Positions 52,033 to 60,677 of a stretch of 64,000 nt of DNA are shown here, in pieces. Every line of letters begins with the position of its first letter. The first letter of the stretch is position 1. Source of the DNA: Oscillospiraceae bacterium (lineage in GTDB: Bacteria; Bacillota; Clostridia; Oscillospirales; CAG-272); the NCBI GenBank assembly GCA_015064415.1, contig SVSG01000001.1, positions 202,206-266,205 on the forward strand, written 5' to 3'. The position numbers and the translations under genes were made by a program. The notes beneath the pieces were generated by a model. The model was not told the origin of the DNA and made no database searches. It saw nothing but the letters and a program-made list of their open reading frames with translations.

Positions 52033-52422
52033 TTATCTCGTAATGTTTTCCTTGAAAATTTCGTGCTTGTGATCCTTCACAGCACCGCCCGTCGAAACCA
52101 CCGGCGGGTCGATCTTCACAATGATCTCCGCGCAAAGGCAAAGCTTGCCGTCCTCGTCCAAAGAAAGGTAAAAGCTCGGCTCTCCCTCATATGCGGAAAG
52201 CTGCTCGCCAAGCTTTTCCTCCGCTTGCTTCAGCATCTCAACGTCCAGCTTTTCCAGATGCTCCACGTATGCGTCCGCGACGCGGATCTGCTCACCGGAT
52301 GACGGCAAGGTGATATACTGTCTGCCGTCAAGCTCGGTCACGTAGATTGGCTCCTCCTCGTCGCATCCCACTAAAAACAACAGCGCCAGGCACGCCAGCA
52401 GCAATGCAATGATCTTCTTCAT
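52033..52422 (-). CDS. Small lipoprotein of unknown function
   Basis: 129 aa. The ATG at 52422 follows AAAGGAGGACATTTTT; an earlier in-frame start lacks a ribosome site. Lipobox LFLVGC. The mature part is acidic with a helical centre (VEHLEKLDVEMLKQAEEKLG) and a beta-rich end. No family recognised. Confidence 0.78.
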   Translation of the reverse strand: MKKIIALLLACLALLFLVGCDEEEPIYVTELDGRQYITLPSSGEQIRVADAYVEHLEKLDVEMLKQAEEKLGEQLSAYEGEPSFYLSLDEDGKLCLCAEIIVKIDPPVVSTGGAVKDHKHEIFKENITR

Positions 52423-52977
52423 AAAAATGTCCTCCTTTTTGTGTGCAATCTTTCTCAAGACGCTTTTCAAGATCTAAGCTTACCTCGCGCCTCTCGCAGA
52501 CTTGTTTCTTATTTGATTATATCAAATCGTGGCAAAAATGTCAAGACAAACACAAAAAACAGCACCCGCCAAAGTGAGTGCTGATACATCATACATTCTC
52601 TGGCAAATTTGTCTCGATGTGCCGAAAGAGCGTCCCCTCCCTGCCGAGGGGTATATGAAAATCCTCCTCAGCACATTGCTCACCTATTACGCACGATAGC
52701 ATTACTATTTAAGATTGTGCCGTCTATCATATTTTGAAAATCTTTTTGCGTTGAATTGAGCAGAAACAATGACATTCAACACAATTTTCAAAGCTAAAAA
52801 AACAATCACCAACACTGTATTTTTCACTCCTTCCATATTCTGTGCCTTTCAATAATATAGCAAAAAATGCCTTTGCTATATTATAGTGAAAAAATGACAT
52901 CTTGATAAATAAAATCATCAAAAAATGTCATTTTTCTGCCAGTAAGGAAAATCGGCACTATAATATGTATGGAGAGA
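52423..52977. other. AT-rich intergenic region with hairpins, no convincing gene
   Basis: Two AT-rich inverted repeats stand out: ATAATATAGC...GCTATATTAT at about 52852-52885 and AAAAATGACAT...ATGTCATTTTT at about 52889-52937. A 64-codon minus-strand frame lies across them but has no ribosome site. The composition is far from the GC-rich flanks. Confidence 0.5.
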
Positions 52978-53012
52978 AAAAACCACGGCTCGCTGTGAGC
53001 CGTGGCTTTTTC
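52978..53012 (-). terminator. Terminator of the repeat metallopeptidase gene
   Basis: CCACGGCTC-gctgt-GAGCCGTGG flanked by A- and T-runs. Confidence 0.85.
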
Positions 53013-53018
53013 TGCTAT

Positions 53019-56000
53019 TTACTTGGATGCAACTTGGAAATGTAATATTTCCAAGAAGTTATAGGTGATAAAGTTTCCTGCTTTATCTGATACATAAATT
53101 TCCAACAGTCCCCATTTGCCTGGAGCTGATCCTTCGGGAAGAATAACATTGATCTCATATTTTGTCCAAGTGATTGGATCACCTTCAAAAAACGTTGTGT
53201 AGAAATTTTCATGATAATGATACTCAAAATGTGTATTTCCAAGTGGATCCAATAATCGATAAGAAACAACACCAAGCCCAGAGGCATTATCTTTCACCCA
53301 GTATTCAATATGAACAACTGTTTCTCCGTTGGGATTTTCGGGATGAGTGGGTGTTGCCGTAATGGTAATCCTATTCACGTCTAATACAGGAGCTTCATAG
53401 TCGGAATTATCACTGTTAAACACAAATGTTGCAGGATAGCCAGTTCCCGTTCCGTCCGAATAGAAATAAAACATTGATTTGTTTTCAGCATAATCCTTTA
53501 ACATAATATAGTTGACGGAATATTCTCCAGATTGCATATATTCTGTGAAAATATAGGTTATGACGGCTTCTCCGGTTTCTTTGTTATAGGTGCCGTACTC
53601 ATCCATTCGGTAACTGTTGTATGTATTGTTCGCAATAGAGCAATATACCGTATCAAGTCCAATGTTGTCAGTTGCTTTAAATATCACATCAACATATGTC
53701 ACAGGCTTTCCTTGAAATTCTCCAGGTCTCACTTCAACTCGTACAGAATCTTGAACATACTGTGGGGCTTCCAAATCTGCCAAAGGATTATTGATATAAA
53801 GTTTCCAGCCAAAGTTATCAACGCCTACAAATCGTTGATTGCCATCAATATCTCTCAATTCAATTTCTTCATTGTGCCAAAAACCGTTATATGCGTATTT
53901 GCTTATTGTAATAGTTCCACGCAAAATTGACATGCTTTCATCAATTGCAATAACCCATAAATCATAATAGGTATCCGCATCACTAAACACACGCATAACT
54001 GCACAATTTGCTCCAAACGAAGAATCACCATTTGTATCAAGTGTAACCGTAACGGTTACTTTCTTATCTTCTTCGGGAGCACCAGAAACTTGAATGTCAA
54101 TGCCAACAATCTTTCCCGGATAATTGTAATCGGGATAAAGATTATACACTTCAAATGTCAAATCTTCTCGAATCTGCGTAATATATATTTCTCCATTCAT
54201 GATATAATCACGAATAAAGGCATACTTGGCAGGCGAGCGAGATTCCAATTTGTCAGGCATCAGAATATAGTACGCAATGGATTCTGCCATATCCTCATCC
54301 GGATTGTGTGCATGGGCATAAGCCGTTACAAATTCGGTTTCCTTGGTGGTAGACCACCTATCCGCGTCGTTAGTTGTTTCATACCAGCCACCGATCTCGA
54401 TCCATTTTGCTTTTAGTTCATCGGAGAAAACGTGTGTCCAAAGAAAGTGAGATTTTTCGTGAAGCACAAGACGGAACGTGTCTTCCACTTCTGAACCCAA
54501 GAAAGCTTTATCCATAAATTCGATATATCCATGCTCTGCATATATCCAAGAAACCGCCGCAGCATCAGGGTATATTGGATTAGGCACTCCGTCAATTCTA
54601 CGTACTAAATATTCAAGATTTTCAATACGATGGAATCCTTGCGGCATTTCTGCAAACATTTCAAGAATTGCCAGCAATTCCTCGGGCTTGAACATCTCAA
54701 ATGCTGCGTTAGTTTCGTTTGTAATACCTGCCGTCAAAGCAGCGTAATCTTCAACGATGATCGAGCAACCATAGTCATGCTGTAAGATCCGGTCTATGTA
54801 GTTGATATCTGTTCCTTCTTTAGTTGCATAACGAATAAGGGCATGATAAAGTCTATTCGAGAAGTAAGTACCTTTAAGACCGTTATATTCTGCTTTTCTC
54901 GGAGTTGCATTTTCGAATGCAGACTTTGAAATGCGAATAACCGTAGATTCAGTTTCATACGTTATCTCTACATCGTCATCGATCTCATCAAATGTCAGTA
55001 TCCATTTTGAAGGTATGTTGCGTGGGAATTCATAAATACCCTCGACTAAGTCAAGAATTCTGGAAGCATAGTCGCTGCTCCAATTTAACTCCTCATTACT
55101 GAGAATCATTTTGTAATGTCTTTGTAATTTAGCTGTAGCATTAGAATCATTTACAGCAACAACTTCATCAAGGAAGGTAAATGTTTTTTCACTCGGAACA
55201 GTTGCTGATTCTTCATATCCAAAATAGGTTTTATCAGCTCTCCAATGATAATAGAAATCATCACCTATCATTTGGGAAACTTCTATGTGTTGAAGAATGT
55301 TTCCGTTTTGACCAACCTGTATTTCAATGGGCTCTGGAACTTGGTATCCTGCAATTTCAATTTTCAAATAATACTTGCCGGCAGGCACTTCTTTGAAGAA
55401 GTACTCGTTATTCGGGCCAAGTTGAGTGATATACGAGTTTGTAGCATTATAAAGGATGACAGAAGCATCATTTTGCGTCGCACTTCTGCGTAAATTTTCC
55501 AATCCCCTTACATAACCGAAAACATCATTTGTAGATATGGAAAGAAGTATTTTGTCTACGACTCTTTCTTCACCACAAGTGTTACAAATGGCATCAAGCT
55601 CATAATCATATTTGTGCCCGAAGTTATCAATAATTGTTTGTTCAACAGTAATTGTCTTACAGATCGAACAACGCTTACCTTCGGTGAGACCAATAGAGGT
55701 ACAGGTAGCAGGAACTGCGTCTATCTTCTCCTCGGTATGTGCTACAGGCTGAACTGTCTGCGGTGCGACAAGTACAACATCACAAACCGAGCACTTCTTG
55801 CCCTTGGTTGTACCTGCTGTAGTACAGGTGGCGGGAACTGCGTTAATCTTTTCTTCAGTATGTGCTACAGGTTGAACCGTCTGCGGTGCAACGAGCACTA
55901 CATCGCAAACCGAGCACTTCTTGCCCTCGGTTGTACCTGCTGTGGTACAGGTGGCAGGAACTGCGTTAATCTTTTCTTCAGTATGTGCTATGGGTTGAAC

Positions 56001-57068
56001 CGTCTGCGGTGCAACGAGCACTACATCACAAACCGAGCACTTCTTGCCCTCGGTTGTACCTGCTGTGGTACAGGTGGCGGGAACTGCGTTAATCTTTTCT
56101 TCAGTATGTGCTACAGGTTGAACCGTCTGCGGTGCAACGAGCACTACATCGCAAACCGAGCACTTCTTGCCCTCGGTTGTACCTGCTTTGGTACAGGTGG
56201 CGGGAACTGCGTTAATCTTTTCTTCAGTATGCGCTACAGGTTGAACCGTCTGCGGTGCAACGAGCACTACATCACAAACCGAGCACTTCTTGCCCTCGGT
56301 TGTACCTGCTGTGGTACAGGTGGCGGGAACTGCGTTAATCTTTTCTTCAGTATGTGCTACAGGTTGAACCGTCTGCGGTGCAACGAGCACTACATCGCAA
56401 ACCGAGCACTTCTTGCCCTCGGTTGTACCTGCTGTGGTACAGGTGGCAGGAACTGCGTTAATCTTTTCTTCAGTATGTGCTATGGGTTGAACCGTCTGCG
56501 GTGCAACGAGCACTACATCACAAACCGAGCACTTCTTGCCCTCGGTTGTACCTGCTGTGGTACAGGTGGCGGGAACTGCGTTAATCTTTTCTTCAGTATG
56601 TGCTACAGGTTGAACCGTCTGCGGTGCAACGAGCACTACATCGCAAACCGAGCACTTCTTGCCCTCGGTTGTACCTGCTTTGGTACAGGTGGCGGGAACT
56701 GCGTTAATCTTTTCTTCAGTATGTGCTACAGGTTGAACCGTCTGCGGTGCAACGAGCACTACATCACAAACTGAGCACTTCTTGCCCTCGGTTGTACCTG
56801 CTTTGGTACAGGTGGCGGGAATTGCATCAATCTTTGCTTCTGTATGCAAAATAGCATCAATAGACTTTGTCTCCTTTTCGCCGCAAGAGCAAATGCGTTC
56901 TTGTTCTCCCTTGACGGTGCAAGTCGCATCCTTAACTGTTGTCCATTCACCAAATGCGTGAACGTGGTCTTCGTCTGGTGTCTGCGGTTGGTTGGTATCG
57001 TCACACGCCGACAAAGCGAGTGTGCAGACTAACGCCAAGAGCAACACGATCCATAGTGATTTTCTCAT
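53019..57068 (-). CDS. Lipoprotein with tandem 41-residue repeats, metallopeptidase-like motif and Ig-like C-terminus
   Basis: 1349 aa. The ATG at 57068 follows TTGGAGGTATGGACT. Lipobox TLALSAC. A Cys/His-rich segment leads into nine near-identical 41-residue repeats (HTEEKINAVPATCTTAGTTE, then GKKCSVCDVVLVAPQTVQPV) and a degenerate tenth, each with three Cys. Next comes a carboxypeptidase-regulatory-like beta domain (YYLKIEIAGYQVPEPIEIQV), then a region of about 350 residues containing HEKSH (870-874, in RLVLHEKSHFLWTHV), a gluzincin-type zinc motif, with a candidate third ligand in EDMAESIAYY (E929). Two Ig-like domains (APQYVQDSVRVEV, APVLDVNRITITAT) end the protein. Probably a surface metallopeptidase on a repetitive stalk; peptidase activity is inferred. 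Markedly AT-rich against the flanks. Confidence 0.82.
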   Translation of the reverse strand: MRKSLWIVLLLALVCTLALSACDDTNQPQTPDEDHVHAFGEWTTVKDATCTVKGEQERICSCGEKETKSIDAILHTEAKIDAIPATCTKAGTTEGKKCSVCDVVLVAPQTVQPVAHTEEKINAVPATCTKAGTTEGKKCSVCDVVLVAPQTVQPVAHTEEKINAVPATCTTAGTTEGKKCSVCDVVLVAPQTVQPIAHTEEKINAVPATCTTAGTTEGKKCSVCDVVLVAPQTVQPVAHTEEKINAVPATCTTAGTTEGKKCSVCDVVLVAPQTVQPVAHTEEKINAVPATCTKAGTTEGKKCSVCDVVLVAPQTVQPVAHTEEKINAVPATCTTAGTTEGKKCSVCDVVLVAPQTVQPIAHTEEKINAVPATCTTAGTTEGKKCSVCDVVLVAPQTVQPVAHTEEKINAVPATCTTAGTTKGKKCSVCDVVLVAPQTVQPVAHTEEKIDAVPATCTSIGLTEGKRCSICKTITVEQTIIDNFGHKYDYELDAICNTCGEERVVDKILLSISTNDVFGYVRGLENLRRSATQNDASVILYNATNSYITQLGPNNEYFFKEVPAGKYYLKIEIAGYQVPEPIEIQVGQNGNILQHIEVSQMIGDDFYYHWRADKTYFGYEESATVPSEKTFTFLDEVVAVNDSNATAKLQRHYKMILSNEELNWSSDYASRILDLVEGIYEFPRNIPSKWILTFDEIDDDVEITYETESTVIRISKSAFENATPRKAEYNGLKGTYFSNRLYHALIRYATKEGTDINYIDRILQHDYGCSIIVEDYAALTAGITNETNAAFEMFKPEELLAILEMFAEMPQGFHRIENLEYLVRRIDGVPNPIYPDAAAVSWIYAEHGYIEFMDKAFLGSEVEDTFRLVLHEKSHFLWTHVFSDELKAKWIEIGGWYETTNDADRWSTTKETEFVTAYAHAHNPDEDMAESIAYYILMPDKLESRSPAKYAFIRDYIMNGEIYITQIREDLTFEVYNLYPDYNYPGKIVGIDIQVSGAPEEDKKVTVTVTLDTNGDSSFGANCAVMRVFSDADTYYDLWVIAIDESMSILRGTITISKYAYNGFWHNEEIELRDIDGNQRFVGVDNFGWKLYINNPLADLEAPQYVQDSVRVEVRPGEFQGKPVTYVDVIFKATDNIGLDTVYCSIANNTYNSYRMDEYGTYNKETGEAVITYIFTEYMQSGEYSVNYIMLKDYAENKSMFYFYSDGTGTGYPATFVFNSDNSDYEAPVLDVNRITITATPTHPENPNGETVVHIEYWVKDNASGLGVVSYRLLDPLGNTHFEYHYHENFYTTFFEGDPITWTKYEINVILPEGSAPGKWGLLEIYVSDKAGNFITYNFLEILHFQVASK
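55740..56846. repeat. Nine tandem copies of a 123-bp coding repeat
   Basis: The unit is 123 bp (for example CGTTAAT at 55841 and 55964). Diagnostic variants recur every four units: the codon change giving PIA instead of PVA occurs at 55989 and again at 56481, exactly 492 bp apart, and CTTAG/CTKAG variants follow the same order. Confidence 0.92.
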
Positions 57069-57429
57069 AGTCCATACCTCCAAGTTATAAGAACCCAATT
57101 TACCATATTATTATAGCACACTTTTGTCAATTTGTAAAGTAGAAGGGTTCAAAAAAGGATAAGATGCGAAAGATAAAATATTTTTTGTTATTTTACCCGA
57201 AATTGAATTATCAGAAAAAAATGTCGAACACCCATCAAACAGGAAAAAATGTGTAGAATCAGCACGTAACATTTCTATTTTAGTAGCCTGCAAATTAAAC
57301 GGCAAAGGAAAATGTTCGAGCACCAAAACGCAAAAAGGCGTATAACACGAAACCGCATTGTACGCCTTGAAAAAACGATTATTTTTTAATTTGCACCAAA
57401 TTTGCACCAAAGGCAAACTTTCTGCAAAA
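57069..57429. other. AT-rich intergenic region, no convincing gene
   Basis: It holds the promoter at 57110-57138, a GGCGTA...TACGCC hairpin at about 57333-57366 and a perfect 11-bp tandem repeat ATTTGCACCAA (57389-57410). A 101-codon minus frame crosses it without a ribosome site. Confidence 0.5.
57110..57138 (-). promoter_or_regulatory. Promoter of the repeat metallopeptidase gene
   Basis: TTTACA, 17 bp, TATAAT on the minus strand. Confidence 0.6.
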
Positions 57430-57467
57430 GAAAAACCCCGAAGACCATTGTGGTATCGGGGTTTTTT
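57430..57467 (-). terminator. Terminator of the rplM-rpsI operon
   Basis: CCCCGA/TCGGGG stem with flanking A and T runs, 25 bp after the rpsI stop. Confidence 0.8.
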
Positions 57468-57489
57468 GATAATTGCCGTAAGGCTGTAA

Positions 57490-57891
57490 TTATCTCTTGG
57501 AGAACTGAGGTGCGCGACGAGCTCCCTTGAGACCGTACTTCTTTCTTTCCTTCATACGAGGATCGCGGCGCAGGAAGCCTGCTGCCTTGAGAGCTGCACG
57601 GTAGTTGGGATCTGCCTGAAGCAGAGCGCGGGAAAGGCCATGGCGGATGGCGCCTGCCTGACCGGAGATACCGCCGCCGACAACAGTTGCGATGATGTCG
57701 AACTTGCCTGCGGTCTCGGTGATGCCGAAGGGCTGGTTAACGATCAGCTTCAGAGTCTCAAGACCGAAGTAATCGTCGATGTCACGGCCGTTGATGGTGA
57801 CCACACCGGTGCCGGGAACGATACGAACGCGGGCGATAGACTTCTTACGTCTGCCGGTGCCGTAGAAATAAGGCTTTGCACTAGTATACAT
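57490..57891 (-). CDS. rpsI: 30S ribosomal protein S9
   Basis: 133 aa, normal length. The ATG follows AAAGGACGGTAATTTGAA. Family blocks: [49 protein letters not shown] and the C-terminal [19 protein letters not shown]...FSKR that reaches the decoding centre. It follows rplM by 23 bp, the standard bacterial pair. Confidence 0.97.
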   Translation of the reverse strand: MYTSAKPYFYGTGRRKKSIARVRIVPGTGVVTINGRDIDDYFGLETLKLIVNQPFGITETAGKFDIIATVVGGGISGQAGAIRHGLSRALLQADPNYRAALKAAGFLRRDPRMKERKKYGLKGARRAPQFSKR

Positions 57892-57914
57892 TTCAAATTA
57901 CCGTCCTTTCCGAA

Positions 57915-58337
57915 TTACAGTTCCACGGGCTTCTGTGCTTCGTGCTTATGCTCAGCACCAGCATAGACCTTCAGACGAGTGAAAGCCTTTGCGCCCAGGG
58001 TGTTGTGAGGAAGCATACCCTTCACAGCCAGCTCCATAGCCATCTCGGGGCGAGTAGCCATCAGCTTCTTGTACTGAATGGACTTCATGCCGCCAATGTA
58101 GCCGGAGTGGTGGTGGTAGTACTTGTCCTCAAGCTTGTTACCGGTCAGAACGGCTTTGCTTGCGTTGATGATGATGACGAACTCGCCGCAGTCCACGTGA
58201 GGCGTGAACTCAGGGCGGTGCTTGCCGCGCAGGATCTCTGCGGCCTTCACAGCAGTACGGCCAAGGGGCTTGTTAGCGGCGTCGATGATATACCACTTAC
58301 GCTCAATGGTCTCTGCTTTTGCCATAAAAGTAGACAT
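57915..58337 (-). CDS. rplM: 50S ribosomal protein L13
   Basis: 140 aa. The ATG at 58337 follows TATGGAGGAATTTTCA; a longer frame to 58352 would start inside the ribosome site. Signature blocks: [54 protein letters not shown] and [23 protein letters not shown]. It is transcribed from a consensus promoter 46 bp upstream and autoregulation through the short leader is possible but not evident. Confidence 0.97.
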   Translation of the reverse strand: MSTFMAKAETIERKWYIIDAANKPLGRTAVKAAEILRGKHRPEFTPHVDCGEFVIIINASKAVLTGNKLEDKYYHHHSGYIGGMKSIQYKKLMATRPEMAMELAVKGMLPHNTLGAKAFTRLKVYAGAEHKHEAQKPVEL

Positions 58338-58382
58338 TGAAAATTCCTCCATAAAATATCGTTAATTTTTTCGGACTTGCAT

Positions 58383-58411
58383 ATTATAACACAGAAAAAA
58401 GAGAATGTCAA
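58383..58411 (-). promoter_or_regulatory. Promoter of rplM-rpsI
   Basis: TTGACA, 17 bp, TATAAT on the minus strand. Confidence 0.8.
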
Positions 58412-58597
58412 CACTTTTTTGAAAAAAAGTCAAATATTTTGATTTAGCACCATAATACCTCGTTTTTTCTTCGTTTTTCGGCCACTTTGCTCTTCCCTGC
58501 TCGGCCGTCATACCGTTTTTTGAAAATTGCATCAGCTCCGGTCTATTCGCACGCGCGTATGCATAGTATGGAAGGAAGATTTTTTTGGAGGTGTAAA

Positions 58598-59557
58598 ATG
58601 TCACTTTACCGTTTTCAACCGGAGGGGATGCTGCAAAACAAGGCGGAAAACCGCGAGGCGCTTTCCTCGCAGGCGCAGCTGGAGCGCGCCATGCGCGAGG
58701 GGCGCATTTTAGAGGCAACCGCACTTTTGTGCGACAGCGAAATGCGCTTGCACGTGGATCTTGGATGTATGCGCGGCTATATTGCGCGTGAGGAGTGCGT
58801 GTGGTGCCGCCCCGGCGAGCAGATCAAGGACATTGCGGTGCTGACGCGCGTGGGAAAGCCCGTTTGCTTTCAGATCATCGGATTTGACACGGAAAACGGT
58901 GAGCGCGTGGCCATTCTTTCGCGCAGGGCGGCGCAGGCGTTGTGTGCCGCGCACTTTTTCGAGCAGTTGCGCGCGGGAGACATCCTCCCCGCCCGCGTGA
59001 CGCATTTAGAGCCCTACGGCGCCTTTGTGGACGTGGGGTGCGGCATCTCCTCACTGCTTTCCATTGATTGCATCTCCGTGTCGCGTATCGCGCACCCGCG
59101 CGACCGCTTGTGCGCGGGCATGCCGCTTTACGTTGCGATCAAATACATAGATCGGGATCTGATGCGCATTTTCGTCACGCTCAAGGAGCTGCTTGGCACG
59201 TGGACGGAAAACGCCGCGCGCTTCCGCGCGGGAGAGACGGTAACGGGACGCGTGCGGAGCGTGGAAAGCTACGGGGTATTCGTGGAGCTGGCGCCGAACC
59301 TGGCGGGCCTTGCCGAATTGCGCACCGCAGGAGAGCGCGTACAGGTCGCAGCGGGAGACCTTGCCGCCGTTTACATCAAGAGCATTCTTCCCGAGCGCAT
59401 GAAGGTCAAGCTGGTCATCATTGACAGCTATCCCGCCCCCGAAACGCCAGAGCCACCCGAGTATTTCATCGACACCAAAACCACGCGCCATCTGGACTAT
59501 TGGGAATACTCCCCCGCCTGCTCCGGGAAGCTGATCGAAACAGTGTTTGACGCGTAA
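58598..59557 (+). CDS. S1-domain RNA-binding protein
   Basis: 319 aa. The ATG at 58598 follows TTGGAGGTGTAAA; the upstream in-frame extension lacks a ribosome site. At least two S1 (OB-fold) domains: LRAGDILPARVTHLEPYGAF with VDVGCGISSLLSIDCIS (about 125-190), and FRAGETVTGRVRSVESYGVF with VELAPNLAGLAEL (about 205-270). Residues 25-110 may be a degenerate first S1 domain. It is shorter than ribosomal S1 and resembles the S1-like proteins of Clostridia; a role in mRNA binding or translation is likely but unproven. Confidence 0.85.
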   Translation: MSLYRFQPEGMLQNKAENREALSSQAQLERAMREGRILEATALLCDSEMRLHVDLGCMRGYIAREECVWCRPGEQIKDIAVLTRVGKPVCFQIIGFDTENGERVAILSRRAAQALCAAHFFEQLRAGDILPARVTHLEPYGAFVDVGCGISSLLSIDCISVSRIAHPRDRLCAGMPLYVAIKYIDRDLMRIFVTLKELLGTWTENAARFRAGETVTGRVRSVESYGVFVELAPNLAGLAELRTAGERVQVAAGDLAAVYIKSILPERMKVKLVIIDSYPAPETPEPPEYFIDTKTTRHLDYWEYSPACSGKLIETVFDA

Positions 59558-59569
59558 TTTTTCGCACAC

Positions 59570-59606
59570 AAAAAAGCGGCGAAGCATACGGCTTCGCCGC
59601 TTTTTT
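59570..59606. terminator. Bidirectional terminator
   Basis: AAAAAAGCGGCGAAGC-atacg-GCTTCGCCGCTTTTTT between convergent genes. Confidence 0.88.
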
Positions 59607-59607
59607 G

Positions 59608-60477
59608 TCATGCAAAACGGCACACGTATGCCGTTTTTCCTTCCTTTTGCAGGTCTGAAACGATCGCTTTTGCCTCTTGCTCTTTTTCAAACAAGGCAAA
59701 AAGCGCGGGGCCGCTGCCGCTCATGCAAGCGACGCGGGCACCTGCCGCAAGAAGGCGCTGTTTCATCTGCGCCGCGTGCGGTCGCACGGGGAGGATGACC
59801 TCCTCAAATCGGTTATATATCTCCTCGGCCGCCCCGTCAAGCGCTCCTTTTTCAAGCGCGTCAGTCAAGCGATCCGCGCGGAGCTGTGCCGCAGGCGTCA
59901 AGGCGGAAAAGTCGCCGTAGATCTCATCCAGCGCGCGGAAGGCCTCCGGCGTGGAGATGCCCTCGTCCGCCATGACAAGGACCACACTGCAAGAAAGCCG
60001 ATTTTCCGTTTCCTGCATCCGCTCCCCGATGCCGCGGCAAAGCCGCGTGCCGCCCATCACGCAAAACGGCACGTCCGCGCCGATCTGCACCGCAATGCGG
60101 CAAAGCTCTTCGGGGGAAAAGCGATCGCCGTCCAGTCGGTTCAACGCGCGCAGGGTGGCGGCGGCGTCTGCCGATCCCCCGCCAAGCCCCGCTTGCATCG
60201 GGATCCGCTTGTGCAAGGTGATCTTCACGCCAAATTGCGCACGCGCTGCCGCAAAATAGGCCTTTGCCGCCCGCACGATCAGATTATCGGCGTGCGCGAT
60301 CTGCGCAAGGTCCGCCGAAAGAAGGATCTCCTCCCCTTTCATTTTTTCAAAGGTGAGATCGTCGCAAAGGGTGACGGTCTGCATCACGCTCACCAGCTCG
60401 TGATATCCGTCGGCACGCCGCCCGACCACATCCAAGCTCAGATTGATTTTGGCATACGCCGCTTCTCTCGCGATCAT
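59608..60477 (-). CDS. ispE: 4-diphosphocytidyl-2-C-methyl-D-erythritol kinase
   Basis: 289 aa. The ATG follows GAAAGGAGGTGCACGC. GHMP kinase motifs: AYAKINLSLDVVGRRADGYHEL (7-28), the ATP loop PMQAGLGGGSADAAATLRAL (about 92-111), DVPFCVMGGTRLCRGIGE and the C-terminal MSGSGPALFALF. It phosphorylates CDP-methylerythritol in the MEP isoprenoid pathway. Promoter at 60509-60537. Confidence 0.95.
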   Translation of the reverse strand: MIAREAAYAKINLSLDVVGRRADGYHELVSVMQTVTLCDDLTFEKMKGEEILLSADLAQIAHADNLIVRAAKAYFAAARAQFGVKITLHKRIPMQAGLGGGSADAAATLRALNRLDGDRFSPEELCRIAVQIGADVPFCVMGGTRLCRGIGERMQETENRLSCSVVLVMADEGISTPEAFRALDEIYGDFSALTPAAQLRADRLTDALEKGALDGAAEEIYNRFEEVILPVRPHAAQMKQRLLAAGARVACMSGSGPALFALFEKEQEAKAIVSDLQKEGKTAYVCRFA

Positions 60478-60508
60478 GCGTGCACCTCCCTTTCGTGATT
60501 CTCTTTAT

Positions 60509-60537
60509 ATTTTAACATATCAAGGCCGCTTTTACAA
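60509..60537 (-). promoter_or_regulatory. Promoter of ispE
   Basis: TTGTAA, 17 bp, TAAAAT on the minus strand. Confidence 0.6.
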
Positions 60538-60596
60538 TATAATTTTGCGTTATTTTGTGGATTTTGTGAAATTTTATTCTTTTGCGGCAATTTCGC

Positions 60597-60625
60597 TTGA
60601 CAGATACCCGCAAAAAATATATAAT
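60597..60625 (+). promoter_or_regulatory. Promoter of the AI-2E-type permease gene
   Basis: TTGACA, 17 bp, TATAAT. Confidence 0.75.
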
Positions 60626-60677
60626 AAGTATTAAATCCCTTATATGGCGCACCGTGCGCAAACTATCGGAGGTAATC

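Noticed and set aside
52727..52921. 64-codon minus-strand gene
   Set aside because: No ribosome site, and it lies across two AT-rich inverted repeats.
55614..56774. Cys-rich repetitive 386-codon frame on the plus strand
   Set aside because: It is the complement of the 123-bp repeats, so its regularity simply mirrors the real minus-strand gene.
55740..56846. CRISPR array
   Set aside because: The 123-bp units are contiguous, in frame and encode protein; there are no unique spacers and no cas genes.
57111..57416. 101-codon minus-strand gene
   Set aside because: No ribosome site, overlaps the promoter of the next gene and a hairpin; composition looks random.
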